Part shown: in pieces, positions 23,529 to 39,382 of the stretch
Layout: every line of letters starts with the position of its first letter
How positions within the stretch are numbered: the first letter of the stretch is position 1
Source: Hydrangea macrophylla
Taxonomy: Eukaryota; Streptophyta; Magnoliopsida; Cornales; Hydrangeaceae
Direction: 5' to 3'
Length of the DNA stretch: 64,000 nucleotides
Assembly (NCBI GenBank): GCA_033977485.1
Contig: CM066992.1
Location: forward strand, 98,964,140-99,028,139
The notes under the pieces: generated by a model
Told to the model about the DNA's origin: nothing
Seen by the model: the letters and a program-made list of their open reading frames with translations, nothing else
Database searches by the model: none
Translations under genes and position numbers: made by a program

Positions 23529-24212
23529 ATAATTTTCGTTGTTTTCATAAAAATCTTGCCATAGAAAAATCCACATGGTCATAACCCATTTTTGATGAGA
23601 TCCACAAAGCCAAAATGAGTATTGACCAATTAAAGCCATAAGTGGCTTAAATAATTCACAAGTTTCAATACTTTGCATAATATTGAAAAACTCAAATCTA
23701 TGAACAAGAGTTTGTTCATGATTCTCAAGCATACTTGGTTGAAAAATACACCCCCCGAGTATATTTTCATCACAACTATTTGGTTGATTAACCAATATTG
23801 GTAATGAGAGTGTTGGTACTGATTCTTTTGTTTCCACCATTAAAGGATCATGAAGATTCTTCATAATTAATTTATTTTCACTCATTGGCTCATAATTTTG
23901 AAGTATAGTTGACACCCCCCGAGCTATTTCATACATTTTAGTTTTCAAACTAAATGCTTGATCCTTTAATTCTTCCAACAATGGAACAAAATCATTTAAC
24001 CAATTTTCATTACCAAAATTTGGTGTTGGTGGTATAAAATACAACCATTCGAATTTGTTATCACCAAAATTTGGTGTTGATGAGGGTGAAACATACAACC
24101 CTTGAAAATTCTTCATCCTTTTTTTTCCCTCTTTACACTTGGCCCTCCCGGCAGACGCACCAAAAATATGTTTGAACTCTAAAAAATATATAAGAACAAG
24201 CCCTTGAAACAC
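23529..24212 (-). CDS. Unrecognised ORF of the non-autonomous LTR element
   Basis: A 228-codon ORF runs on the minus strand, the same sense as the element. The first Met at 24212 lies inside the 5' LTR; a Met about 33 codons later, at MKNFQGLYVSPSSTPNFGDN, lies in the internal region and may be the better start. The protein has a repeated PNFG motif (STPNFGDNKFEW and PPTPNFGNENW), an acidic/hydrophobic stretch (LNDFVPLLEELKDQAFSLKT), and a Trp-rich C-terminus. I see no zinc knuckle, protease or polymerase motif, and no gag-like domain. It may be a captured host fragment or simply an open frame; expression is unknown. Confidence 0.4.
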
Positions 24213-24978
24213 ACACTCGTGTTTGAAGTGTTCGATTGTCTCAATTAAGAGGTCTTAGAAGCGACCAATTTGTAAAGAAAATAAAAGGAGATGAGAAAGA
24301 GAGAGTTCGAGGTCGAATACTCAATCGATTGCGGACCTTCGAAGGTCTTCAATATGGAATAAATGAAAGTAGTGTCCAACGGTGAAATAAGAAAAAGAAG
24401 ATGGTAGAGTTTGAAGGATGCCTTCGAAGTGGTGATTAAACTATGGAAGAAAGTAAATGAAATTGTAAGCTAAGAGACTAATTAACTAGATTCTAATCTA
24501 ATGCTAGAAACTAAACTACATATAATGTAAAGTGGCCATGGTGGCCTAATGAAAGTAAATGATATATTGAAGAAATACTACATAATGTATTGATGTAATT
24601 GTTTGATCAAGGACCTTAACAAAGGAGTACAATACAAGTATTTATAAGAAAAGTCTACAACTACTTTGAATTTGAATTACATTTCCCTCCAACTACAATA
24701 ACTAATGATTCAAATTCCTACAACTACCAATTAGTGGGAGATGCTCCTACAATAACAAGTGTCTTCAAGCAACTTCCATCTTCATCATCACCATTGATCT
24801 TCAAGTAACCAATATTGATCTCCCCTTGTAATGCCAAGTGTCCTTTAATCAACTTCCAAATAACCACCAACCAATTTGAATTGGTTTTCCATGTGCAATA
24901 ATAAATATACTATATAATAATATAATATAATAAGACTTTATATAATAATACATATAAAAATAATTTGTGGTCCAAACA
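24169..24978 (-). repeat. Right (5') LTR, 810 bp
   Basis: Direct repeat of 21665-22473. It ends TCCAAACA and is followed by the AGTTC duplication at 24979-24983. Confidence 0.93.
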
Positions 24979-24983
24979 AGTTC

Positions 24984-25389
24984 ACATATAGGTTGGTTCC
25001 TATGACTGGAAGGTTGGAGGCTTGGTTCCATGTTTGTTTCCCAATGTCTTCTGATTGCTCATGAGTTGCCCGATTACCTTAAATCCAGGTTGGTTAAGTA
25101 TACCAAGTGTGTGTGTGTGTATGTGTGTGTGTTTTTCCCTCAGAAAAAGGGTAAATAAAAAGTATACCAAGTTAAAAGTTATGTCTGATATATTTCAACT
25201 ATAAAAGGCTTTCAGTACCAAATTAGTAGTTTTTGAAATTTGTAACAATGGGTTTGTATCAAACAAATCCTTGATGCTACCCATTTTTGTAACAATGGAT
25301 TCAAATTTACTGATGATTTACTTCTCCAAATTTTCAAATAAACAAATTGTGGATGTCACCGAATCATGAATGCCAGAACGTGCAAGGGG
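24984..25389. other. Intergenic; GT microsatellite
   Basis: A (GT)n run lies at 25107-25131. Otherwise AT-rich with no gene. Confidence 0.6.
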
Positions 25390-26860
25390 GTCTTAAATGA
25401 AAGGTACCAAGATGAAGGGACAGTCCCTCCTGAGATGCCACCTGACATTGCTAATTGTGGATGTCTCTCAATACAATAAAACCACCCACTTGATTATAGG
25501 AATCAATCGTCCGGCTACTCCAAGTAAGTTCTTGCTTACAAAATTTCATTCTCAAAATCGTTATAGGTTCTACAACTTGACCTTGCCAGTGCAATCCACA
25601 TCTATTCATAAGGTCCTGCCACACAAAAGTAGAGCAAGAGCAAGTAAAAAAAACAAGTGGTCATGTGTTTCTATATGCTTATGACAAAGCATGCAAGCTA
25701 ATGGGCCATGAGTAAAATTAGAAATTCTGTCACGGGTAAAAAGTCTATTTTGGGTAGCTAACCAAAGAACAAAACTATGTCTGGGAATTCACCCAGAGAG
25801 CCACACAGTATTATATCATGGAACCATAGGGTGATGAATCCTCAAATGGTCCCCATATAAGAGAAGTACTGAACCCACCATTAGGGGTTAAAGTCCATTT
25901 TACAGTATCAAGACAACTTGTAGGTTTATGGAAATTAGACAACACATTTATGACTTCATTAAGATCAATGGAATTGTACCCATGACTATTCCAATCCAAC
26001 CCCCTAATAATGCGACTAACCTTAGCATTAAGATTAAGTGTGGATTCATAAATAATACTTTTTGAGTATTTGTCAAACAAAGGTCCCAAAGGGAGTCAAT
26101 TATCAAACCAGAGAAAAGTATAATTTCCATTACCAATGCAATGTATTAGTAAATGTTTGGCTATTTCTCTAAGGTTTAATAACTTCCTCCAATACCATGA
26201 GCATTGGGAAGGAATTTTGGCTTGCCAAAAATTCTTATCTTTAAGCATATACTTGTGGGTCCATTTGTTTCAGAGGGATATGTTGGAAAGGTCCAACAAA
26301 TTCCCTATATGTTTAAGGTTCAATACTGTGTTGACCAAAAAGACATCTTTGAACCCCAAACCCCCTTCCTTTTTTTGCCTACAAACTGTATCCCATGCAA
26401 CTTTAGCTCCAGAAGATTTATATGTCTTGCCAGACCATAGAAATCTGGCCATAGATAGGGACACTTGCTTGAGGACTCCTTTAGGTAGAACAAACATTTT
26501 AGACCAGTAGAGTTGAATCCCAGGCAAGACAGAGCTAATGAGTTGTGCTCTACCTGCATAAGATAAGAATTTAAATTTCCAAGAGTTAACTCTAGCACAA
26601 ATTTTATTGACCAAACTCTCACAATCCTGTTTTCTAAACTTTGTAGTGATTAAGGGGACTCCAAGATATTTAATGGGAAGATTACCTTTAACAAATTGGA
26701 GGGCATGTGTAATCTCTTCTATCAAATCAGCCTCAATATTAGAAAAGAAAAGGCAGCTTTTATTAATACCTCTGAAGTTACTAAGCTCAAGAATTGAAAT
26801 CATATATAAAGAGTAGAAGGTCTTATCTTTAGGCAATGTGGGATACATGTCATATCATGT
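25390..26860 (-). pseudogene. 5'-truncated LINE (L1-type) with RT C-terminus and zf-RVT domain
   Basis: The minus strand encodes the end of an L1-type ORF2. At 26848-26270 are the post-catalytic RT motifs: LPIKYLGVPLITTKF, AGRAQLISSVL, KVAWDTVCRQKKEGGLGFKD. At about 26136-25811 the frame continues in another phase with DTVKWTLTPNGGFSTSLIW, and further left a zf-RVT-like segment with RHSFVLWLA, NRLFTRD and C/H residues. The catalytic part of RT (with its Asp-Asp motif), the endonuclease and ORF1 are absent, so the copy is 5'-truncated in the way usual for LINEs. Several frameshifts and stops show it is old. No clear poly-A tail was located at the 25390 end. Confidence 0.85.
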
Positions 26861-26991
26861 TTTTAGGCTTGAGTTTGAGCTTTTGAAGTAAAGAAGGCCC
26901 AATGCCCAAAAGATGTTTTGTTTGGTTTTGTAGTAAATAGCCCAAACTATAAAATAAATCCAATAAACACACACACACACACACACACACA

Positions 26992-27028
<37 letters not shown>

Positions 27029-28100
27029 ATTTATTTATTTTTTTGAAAAATCGTAGTGAAACAAGGAAAGAACAAAGAAGTTGATTGGCAAAATTAAAAT
27101 TTTTTATTTTATTTTTATTCTATTTTTTCCCTTAACATTTTCCTCGCTGTATTTGTTTTTTTTTTCACTAGCCAAACAAAGAAAACTAGTTTCCTTTTCG
27201 TTTCTTTTCTTTCCCTCACGAAATTCATGAGCCAAACTCAGCCTTAATATATTTACTCAATTATCGACATGCAGATTTAGTAATAGAAGAGTATCATGAG
27301 ACTTAAATTAAGAATCAATTCATAATTCATAATTAGCATGGCCTTGATTAAATAAGTCGCTCTAAGTTTCGAATTGGGTATGTTTCTGATTTTCCTTTGT
27401 TACCAGCACCATATATATTCTTGTGATTCCAAGAACTCGAATTCATTGTGATTTTAACCTAGCTTGATTATTCTACCTGGTTGGCATTTGGGTTCGTTCA
27501 TATGTTTAATGACTACAAGTTGGTGAGGATCGATGGTGGACGCAAGGACTTTAGGGGGCATACGCCCCCAAGTTTTTCAAAATTCTTAAAAATAGTATAC
27601 ATGCTTTATACAAATTTGAAAGTTTATTAATATTGCTCCCAAGAAAAATAAATGAATGTGTAAAGCCTACACTTCCCACGCCCCCTCCAAAATAATTAGC
27701 TTGCCTCAAAATACAAATTTTAAACGGGCTTCAGCCAAAGGCCCAAACACATCCTAGCAAAAAATCCAAGCATGTTTTCCTTGACGCATTGAATTCGTTT
27801 TTCTTGTAAACTTTGATGTTTTGGAATAAAAAAACGAGATCTATCAAACGAGATGAATGTTGACAATCAGCGGCGGACCCAGAATTTTATGTTAGGGAGG
27901 GCCTAGTGGGCCAAGTTAAATGGATTTGGATATGCAAGTAAACAAGTTCCATGCGGGGATTCGGAGGAGCCGAGGCAAAACTTTTTGGCGTACCAAACAA
28001 CAAACTATTGAATAAAAAAGGATTATAGTCCGGTTTCTTATGTCTTTAGATTAGTCCTACAAAACAAATTGTGGTCTCTTGGGAATTTTGATCTTTGAAT
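26861..28100. other. Intergenic; microsatellite cluster
   Basis: Compound microsatellite (AC)n(TC)n(TA)n at 26966-27029. At 27830-27880 the sequence GAGATCTATCAAACGAGATG parallels 32890-32925, a dispersed repeat pair. A GCGGCGGACCCAGAATTTTA motif at about 27873 and a GTGGACGCAAGGACTTTAG motif at about 27535 look like ends of degenerate DNA transposons. No gene. Confidence 0.5.
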
Positions 28101-28330
28101 TGACTTATATATATATATTTAGAAATTTGGAAGGAATTTGAAGAAAATAGGCCTAAAAATGACCAGTTTCATAGAAATTAGGGAAAAAATAGAAGAAAAT
28201 ATGCCTAAAAATGATAAGTTTCATAGAAATTAGGAAGAAATTAGAAGAACGTATGCCTAGAAATGAGAGGTTTTATAGAAACTAGGAAGAAATTAGAAGA
28301 AAATAGGTCTAAAAATGAGATCTAAAAATG
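28101..28330. repeat. 52-bp tandem repeat, about 4 copies
   Basis: The word GCCTAAAAATGA or variants starts at about 28151, 28203, 28255 and 28307, exactly 52 bp apart. Each unit also has TAGAAATTAGGAAGAAATTA and GAAGAAAATA. Mildly diverged. Confidence 0.85.
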
Positions 28331-29822
28331 AGGTCCCATGAGGTCGCTTCGGGGCATGACCTCAAGGCCCTGAGTCTATTCTGTGGAACTCTTCGATTAT
28401 TAAGCAGGAACATGTAGTGTATTTTTATGTTGACAATGAGAGTGCATGCATACGAGGAGGATATACATATTTGAATACATATGTAGGTCCTGATAACATT
28501 TTTTTGGGGGGAGGCTTGATCTAAGGTCCCTTAGGATGGTCCTTCTTGGATTAAAGGACAACCCATTAACAATAAACCACACAAGTACAAAAGTTCAAGC
28601 CCATTTTTTTCACTCAAGTCTACACCACTAACAATTTATTCCTCAAGTTCTATTAGAGACAAAAAAGCACATGTTTTAGAAATCAATTTCGTTCTCTCTC
28701 TTTCTCTCTAAGATCTCTTTCTCTCTCACTACTTCCACCACCACTGGTCTACTGCCACCACCATCACCGGTCTCTACCGCCACCACCACTGCCACCGCCG
28801 TCTGCCATAGCCACCAAATATCTCGTTGCTCTGGCCACCACCACCAGCACCATCATCATCATCACCACCAAGCACCGCGATCGTCACCATTGCTAGCGTC
28901 GATCTAGATCTCCTTCACCGGTCAATATCTAGATCTAGATCTAGATCGAGATTCTAATATTGCCTCCATGGCCATCACAATGAACTCCGATGACCATTTC
29001 CAATTTAAAGTGATTTTTTCGCAAGTTCTTATCATTTACAACTATGAGTTAAATTAATTGCAGATTTTACATAACTTATGAGAAGTTTGACTTATGATTT
29101 TTAAAGTAGATTTTTCAAAATTTTAAGTGAAATTTCAGTTGTTTTGTTAAATGTAAAGGTAGTCTTTACTGAAATTACAAACTTAAGAGAACAATTGTAA
29201 GTTCCATTAAGATTAGTGAAATTTCACTTAAGATGGTGATTTGTAAAAGTTTTGGGTGTACGTAGCTAAATGTGCTTGTTGTTATGCCTCAATGGTTTTT
29301 TGTTGTTGATTATGATCTCTTGAATGTTGCTTCTATTGTGGCTACACTGATTGTATTGGTGTGTTAGTTGCATATTTTACAAATATTAAGTGAAATTTCA
29401 CTTATTTTTTTTAGTATAAGTTTAAATTTTTAAGCAAAGTTTATTTTATTGTGTTAATTGAAAGGGGATCTCCAGCAAATTTTGCAAACTTCAGTGAACA
29501 ATTATTGATTAAAGTAAGCGAATCTCACTTAACATGCATTACAATGAGTGAAAATTTGCAAAATTCAGTGAATGTAATTTCAGTTCAGAATTATCCTAAG
29601 TCAAATTTGACTTAGGATATCTCCAATTTCATGACCAAAAAAATAATAAATCGGCCACATTCGCCGTCCACCTTCTGATTGTCGCCGTCTATGTCATTCA
29701 AGCGAACTGAAAGGTATTCCACTTCTTCTTCTTCTTCCTAGATCTATAACACCTCGTCTACATAAAAGCTCTAGATCTATAACTTTAAAGCCTTCTTCTT
29801 CTTATTCTTCTTCTTAGATCTC

Positions 29823-29856
<34 letters not shown>

Positions 29857-31128
29857 CATTTTTAAAGTAGGGGAAGAAGGAAGGAGGATGACGGACGGCG
29901 GTGGTCACCAGAGATGGAGAGGTGGTGATCGTCGGAGATGGCAGTAGTGGCCGAAGACGGTGAGGGTGGTGGTCGGAGGTGGTAAGGGTTTGGCTAGGGT
30001 TAGAGGATGAAGATGAGGGTATTTTGGTCTATGGACATTGGGAGGACTTATCCCCAATGTCCTCCCAATGTCCACTTTAAGTTGTCCTTAATCTCAACAA
30101 AGCTACTCTTAATGACATTTTTTCCCCCCAATTTTCCCTTAAAAAAAAAAAAAAAACACAGGAGAACCATTTTTTTTTTTTGAGGAGTTAAATAGGAGAA
30201 CCATTTAGTTCCATATAAATGGCGGCTCTAAGGTTTTTTGGAGTATATATTTGGGGATCTAGTGATAAGTTCATTATGCCATTTTATTTTTAGAATTAAA
30301 AACAATTATGATTCAAAATGAGGGAAAAGGTCCTCCGTATGTAACTAACTCTGTGTGTATGTGTGTGTACAAGGGATTGAAGTATGAGTTCAATTTTAAA
30401 TAGACAAATAGTTCTTACCACTATAATAAGATGAGGGTACATAGTTAAGGAACTTCATACACTTGGTACAGTTTACTTAAGATGTATTTGATGACCCAAT
30501 TAAGTATTTAACATGAAAATGTTTGCACTTATCTTTTTTTGTGTGTCTGATAATGTATAAAGTCTCCCTACTAAACAAAGTGAATATTGCTCATTTGGCG
30601 CCAAATTAGGCATTAGGCTCTCCATTGCATAGGTCGAGTATTCGACTCCACCCCTTCTCCTTGTAATGATAATAACTAAAAAGTCTCACTAAATAAAAAC
30701 AAAAAAGAAGAAGTACAAGCCTACAAAAAAAAACCCCTTGGTTAAATATATCATACTAAAATATATATATATATATATATTAAATGCGGTCTAATTTGCA
30801 TCTAAAATAATTATTTTGTTGACTATTTTACCCGCAGTTTAAAATTTAGTATTTAATTTTTTAATTTATCAAATGGGCCTTAGTGTACTAATTTAGTTGA
30901 GATACCTGGTAAATCTTCTTTAGTACTGTTAAAATGAGATGGAGACTTTGTTTGTCCATGACAAATCGGTGATTTCTCAAATCTCGTTTTGTGAAATTTG
31001 GCAAAAAAACAGTGATTTGTGGGTGTGTGTTTATTTATTTATTATTTATTATTTATTATTTTTTAATGTACTATGTACTTGTTTGATAAATCTGGTTGAG
31101 TATATTCTACAAATTTAAAGTATATAAA
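28331..31128. other. Intergenic; mirror-like CT/CCACC and GA/GGTGG tracts
   Basis: A CT-rich tract followed by CCACCACC/CACCGG triplets (28690-28880) is echoed in opposite sense by GA repeats then GGCGGTGGTCACC/GGTGGTGATCG triplets (29820-29990). The pairing is loose. A perfect 15-bp hairpin is at 30033-30073. A TA run is at about 30765-30780. No ORF here carries a recognisable domain. Confidence 0.5.
30033..30073. repeat. Perfect 15-bp inverted repeat
   Basis: GGACATTGGGAGGAC at 30033-30047 is exactly complementary to GTCCTCCCAATGTCC at 30059-30073, with an 11-nt loop. It may be part of a decayed transposon end. Confidence 0.85.
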
Positions 31129-31137
31129 AATAATATG

Positions 31138-31833
31138 GGTAAATATCACCTAGACCCTCTAAGGATTGCTCCAATCATACTTAGACCTCCCCATATTTTA
31201 GTAATATCACCTATACCTCTTGAAGTTTGAAATGTGTATCACCTAGACCCCCTCCCTCAAATCACCTTTAAAAAAATGATAGACTGACATAAGTAAATAC
31301 AATACCCCCAAAAGTTTGGTCTTTGTGTCATTTTAATCCTTGTAGTTTCAATTGGGTCAATTTGGTCCATATAGTTTTAAATTGAAACAATTTTATCCAA
31401 ATACCCCATTCTATGAGAAAAAATTGACAGAATTTACCCATTGTTATGCATAATTACGCTAATAAGCGGGTTAGGAGATTTGTGGTGTTCCATTTTTGCC
31501 CTTAAAAAGTGTGACAATGCATTGTATGTGAGTAAATTCAGTCAATTTTTCTTACAGAATTGAACATTTGGATCAAATTACTTCAATTTAAAATTTCAGA
31601 GCCCAAATTGACCCAATTGAAACTACATGGACTAAAATGACACAATGATAAAACTTTTAGGGGTATTTTTTTATTTATTTATGTCAGTCAGTCACTTTTT
31701 TAACGGTGAATTGACAGAGGGATCTAGGTGATATGTGCTTCAAACATCAAGGGGTGTATGTGATATTACTAAAATGTGAGGGGGTCTAAGTGTGATTAGA
31801 GAAAACTTTAGGGGGTTTAGGTGATATTTACCC
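31138..31833. mobile_element. Mutator-like MITE with long inverted ends (696 bp)
   Basis: GGGTAAATATCACCTA at 31138 is mirrored at 31833, and the similarity extends about 200 bp inward (ATATCACCTA, AGACCCCCTC, a GACTGACATAA block). The flanks AAATAATAT (31129-31137) and AAATAATAA (31834-31842) match at eight of nine positions, as in Mutator-like insertions. There is no transposase. It belongs to the same class as 10261-10953 but has different ends. Confidence 0.87.
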
Positions 31834-31842
31834 AAATAATAA

Positions 31843-33900
31843 TATTTTATAGATTGAAAGTTATAATTTTGTAAAGTTTGAAAAAGCCCTACAGGCTGAC
31901 ATAGGCCAAATGAAATGGACGACTTTTGAAGTGATGGCTTCTTGGGCCTATGAATATACAAGAGACCAATGACTAAAATATTTTAGCATATAGCCTGTAC
32001 ACCCAAAAGATACAATGATTTGGACTTATGACTAGGAAAATCAAAAAATATAAAGACCATATAACATGACACAAGTTCATTTGACAAATGCAAAGCCCAC
32101 TTTCTACTTTTTTTTTTTTTTTTTTTTTTTTGCTAAGAGCCCACTTTCTACTTAGCTATTTAACAAAACTGCACTGATTATTGGCTGGTAGGCAACTCCA
32201 AAAAAAAAAAAAAAAAAATTGGAAGCAAGGAATTATTGTTTCAAATAGTTCACAAATATAGTCCACTAGACTCCAAGCTAATATAATCCCACTAAGCCCA
32301 ACTTAAATGTCAATGTATTTTTTATTTTTTTTGTTATAGGGGAGGGAGATGAGGTTCGAACTTCGAACTTATGTATTGGAGGAGAATTATATATGTCAAG
32401 CTCTTTACTACTCGAGCAATGCCAATCTATACAAATGTCAATGTATTTTAAGTACATACATTTGAAATTACTGTCTGTTATATAAAATCTCATATTTTTC
32501 ATTTGATGTGAGTGATATTGAATTTTAAACTAAAAAGGAGGATCATAACGAAAAAGTAAAACAATTCACAAATAATTAAAAAGATTTTGTAAATAATTTA
32601 AAATTTTAGAAGAATCCCTTTTCGTCTTGTCGGATTTATTGGATCGGATCGGATGACAAATTTATCAGAAGTATTTCAAGCAAAAAAAAAAAAAATATTA
32701 ATATAGGGGGCTTCGGCCATAATCTTCAAATAAAACTATTCTAAGTTAAAACTTATACTACTTTTCTTTAAGTCATTAGGTTTTTTTTTATGCCTAAATA
32801 ACTTCAAATTGTTATAACTTTTGTTTTACAAGTCTGTTTTTTTTTTTTTTTTTTTTTTGTAAAATTTGATATTTTGGAATCAACAAAATGAGATCTATAA
32901 AATGAGATCGATTTTGACCATGAAATACAGGGAAAAAAATTAAAAATTAAACAAATGTAGAAAATTCCATTTGGCATAATTATAATAAAAACACATTTCT
33001 TTCATAAAATTTGCACCATAGATGCATAAATCTTGAAAAAAATACAGGAAATAAAAAAGTGACTCAAAAAGCCCAAGAATGGAGAAAGTTATGATGGTTT
33101 AAAGTTGACATATAATATTGTTTGTTTGTAAACAGATAAATTATCTATTAGACAGATAAATTTTTAAAATCAGACAGTAACTTACATTTTTAAGTACAAT
33201 TTGTAGATCTCAAAGAAATACATGAAATAAAAATAAAATAAAAATTATCGCAAAAGGCCAAAAAATGAGGAAATTATGATTGTTTTTGTGAATATTATCT
33301 GTTCATGAACAAATAATATTATAGGTTTAATATTATTTGTTTTCTGTTTATTATTATTTGTTTTATATGTCAGAGGGTTTTTCCGTTTGATAAAAAAAAA
33401 AAAAAGTAGTGAGAAACTTATTAAAAATGGTCAAATCTTGTGGGTTTTTGACTAATACACTTAAATTTTTAGAATACATTTTTGCTCATTCCAAAATTGC
33501 TTATCCTCATCACTCATTAGCTAATACAGTAGAGCTTTGTGAGGCCATCTTTGAGAACTCAACTTATTAAGGGGATAAGAAGAATCTATACCTACTTTCC
33601 ACAATTGCTCCTAATCATTATAACAACTTTTTTAATTTTATCTTTGGTGTAGATTTCAATGAACGGAAATTTTGGAAAGTAAGTAAAAATTGTATACTAA
33701 ATTAGAAAAATTGACACTAAGTTTGAGACATTCAAAACTGGAATATATAATTCATAAAATGACACGGAAGAAATAATGAGAAAGGAGTGTGAACAAAAAT
33801 GAGCAATTTTGAGGGATCAAAACTGCACTGACCTAATATCCGAAAAATATCTGTCGGACGAATCGGGTATTGACCGACTAATGTATTGTACAGCTGTACA
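31843..33900. other. Intergenic upstream of RPS25; no gene seen
   Basis: The stretch is AT-rich with long T runs (32108-32131, 32837-32859) and A runs. ATAATATT/TATTATTTG words recur at 33290-33360. Nothing coding is supported. Confidence 0.55.
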
Positions 33901-37026
<3,126 letters not shown>

Positions 37027-38162
37027 GCTATTCCATCCCATTACTCAGATCTAAATTTAAAAATTTAGACGGCTTCTATGTGTTAAGCTAGCTTCACTCT
37101 TTTTCTGGGTTCTGTTATAATAGATAGCTTGGGCTAGTTATATTTGGATTGCTTGGATTTGATTTTTGATTTCAGTAAGTATTTCATTGCTGCTTTAATG
37201 GGATCTGTTGGAACCTTTCAGAGATTTTATTTCATATCCAATCTCTCAAGGTAACATCTCCCTTGAGATTGAAATCTTGTTTTAGTGCCTTTTGGTTGTT
37301 ATGACGCATTATGTTGTTTTTATAATTTCATTTGGTAGTTAGGTAAGTAGAGAACCCTTGACATTAGTTCTCTTAGACACATGAACTTAGATTTTCACAG
37401 ATAGTTCCAAGTTTTTTACTTTTGTTTTATGTAATTCTCTCCTAAACTATATCTAGCTTTGAATGTGTGTTAATATTGCCCCCAGTAGTAGTATTTTGAA
37501 ATCTTTTTCTGAAACAGACTACAACAGAGATCGGATTACTAGAATTGTGTTTGGAAGGATGGTTTGGTGCCTGGAACTGCATAAATTGTTCCATGTGACT
37601 GACACTGATGATCTATTCATTGCTATAGGAACCATTACTCAAATTGCAATGAAAGTTATGTAGGTTGAGATAATTTCTCTTGAAACTGAAATCATACCTA
37701 TGTTTTAAACAAAAAACGTCTATTCAGAGGTACATTTACTTTTGTCCACCTTTAACATTTCAATAAATCTAATCACGACGATAGTCTTTCGAACTAAATA
37801 TCTTGACAATAGTATGTCGAAGTCAAAAACTTTATTAAACAAACATCTTTCATATTTGCATTTGGGTTCCAAAAGTTTTACACTTCCTTTATATCAGAGA
37901 GAGAGATCTTTGTTAAAAGTGAAGTCAAATCAAGGTGGATAGCAGGCAGTGGATTTGTTCTGATAATTCACAAACAGTCCACGTCAGATTCTGTCATGTA
38001 ATGTCTCGTTGTTACTCCACATTGTTGTTTTAACTTTTAAGGGGGTGTGTCCTTTATTTACCAACTCCTATAAATCCTCTTCGTGGTGGACCCACTCATG
38101 TACCTTTGGTTCCACCTGGAAAAGTTGGAATGTGTGGACTCTCATTCCTCCCTCCCACACAT
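37027..38162. other. RPS25 3' flank and intergenic
   Basis: The 3' UTR probably covers the first 200-300 bp; no single poly-A signal stands out. Further on there is no gene. ORFs 37463-37663 and 37742-37942 have no recognisable domain. Confidence 0.5.
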
Positions 38163-38170
38163 GACACACC

Positions 38171-38897
38171 TAGAGGTGTCAAAGGGGCGGTCTGTCCCGT
38201 CCCGCCACCTTAAAGAGTTGGGTGAATTTTGATAAGTCATAGGACGAGTCGGTAAAATAGACGGGGCGGGGCGGGGCGAGGCGAATTAACTCGGTAAGGG
38301 ATATAGGGTGATTCGCCCCAACCTACTAATTCGTGGGTCAACGGGGCGAGGCGAGGCGAGGCGAGGCGGGGCGGTTAACTCGCTGGTTGGTTGGCGAATT
38401 AGCCCGCGAGTTAGCTCGCGAGTTGCTTGCAAAAACTTATTTTAATTTTAATAAAAAAAATTTCTAAAAAATAGTTTAATAAAATATTTTATTTAAAAAT
38501 GGTTTATTGAAAAAAGTATTTGGAAACTATTTTTTTTTAAAAAAAAATTTATTTTTTACTTAAAAGTTTAATTAAATTGTTTATTAATAAATAGTTTATT
38601 TGAAAATAATTAAATAAAAATATTTTATTCACGGGTTGGTGAGGCGGGGCGGGGTGGGTCCGCGAGGCAAGGCGGGTTACGAGGCGAGGCAAGTTGGTGG
38701 CGAGTCGGTGGGTTAGACGAGCTGGGTCACGGGGCGAGTTGTGGGTTGCAAAAATGGAAGTCAACTCGGACCCATACCCAATGAATTGAGTCACGAGCTG
38801 GGTTCGACCACGAGGCGAGACGAGTTGCGACTCGCCAAATGGCGAATTGGGGCGGGGCGGGGCGGGGCGGGCCAATTCGCCCCGTTTGACACCCCTA
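38171..38897. mobile_element. GC-ended hAT-like element (727 bp)
   Basis: Ends are TAGAGGTGTCAAAGGGGCG and, in reverse complement, TAGGGGTGTCAAACGGGGCG. The outer 8 bp are GACACACC and GACACCCT (six of eight identical). Subterminal DNA is packed with GGGGCGGGGCGAGGCGA words on the left and the same words plus their complements on the right, around an AT-only core (38430-38620). Such GC-word arrays are typical binding-site clusters of small plant hAT elements. The ORFs across it are artefacts of the repeats. Confidence 0.82.
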
Positions 38898-38905
38898 GAC
38901 ACCCT

Positions 38906-39351
38906 TTCTTTTACTTGCTTCGTAAACACTGAGAAAATACTAGTATATTTCTAAGTTTTGAATATCAAATTTAATTTCTAAATAACTTAACTTTTCTTTG
39001 TAAACACTAAAAAAATAGTTTTTTTCCGAAAAAAAAAAGTGTATTTTTAGTTGCTTGCCCCTTAATTATTTTTCAGTCGGAATGAGTGGTTCTTGTTGGA
39101 CTTTATTGTGAATTAGTGTGGGGCTTTAGGGTTGGGTTGGGTTGGGTTGGGACTGGAGTGCGTGTGTGTAAGTATAAAAATTAAAAAAAGAAAAAGAAAA
39201 TTTGTATCACATGCTGTACAGTTATCAGTTGAATTCAAGTTTTAAAAGTATGACATTACACAAAGCCTAAATCAAAATTTCTGTCAGATATTGTGGCTGA
39301 GACTAAAAATTGCTGGAGTTATCCTAAATAATATAATACATTGTGAGTGTC

Positions 39352-39382
<31 letters not shown>

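Larger units (their letters stand above)
21665..24978 (-). mobile_element. Young non-autonomous LTR retrotransposon (3314 bp)
   Basis: Two LTRs of 809 and 810 bp, nearly identical (only scattered differences by eye), start TGTTTGAACTCT and end TCCAAACA on the + strand and are flanked by AGTTC duplications. The internal 1.7 kb holds no protease, RT or integrase. Orientation is taken as minus: next to the right LTR the minus strand reads TTTTTGGTGCGTCTGCCGGG, a plausible primer site, and next to the left LTR it reads CCGCAGGGGGTA, a short polypurine tract. The only sizeable ORF is also on the minus strand. This fits a small LARD-like element mobilised by another element's enzymes; the autonomous partner is not in the window. 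Confidence 0.9.

Noticed and set aside
25397..25684. 95-codon + strand ORF
   Set aside because: It is the antisense shadow of the LINE zf-RVT region.
38549..38929. Pro/Arg-rich ORF
   Set aside because: It is the translation of GC-word arrays of a hAT-like element.
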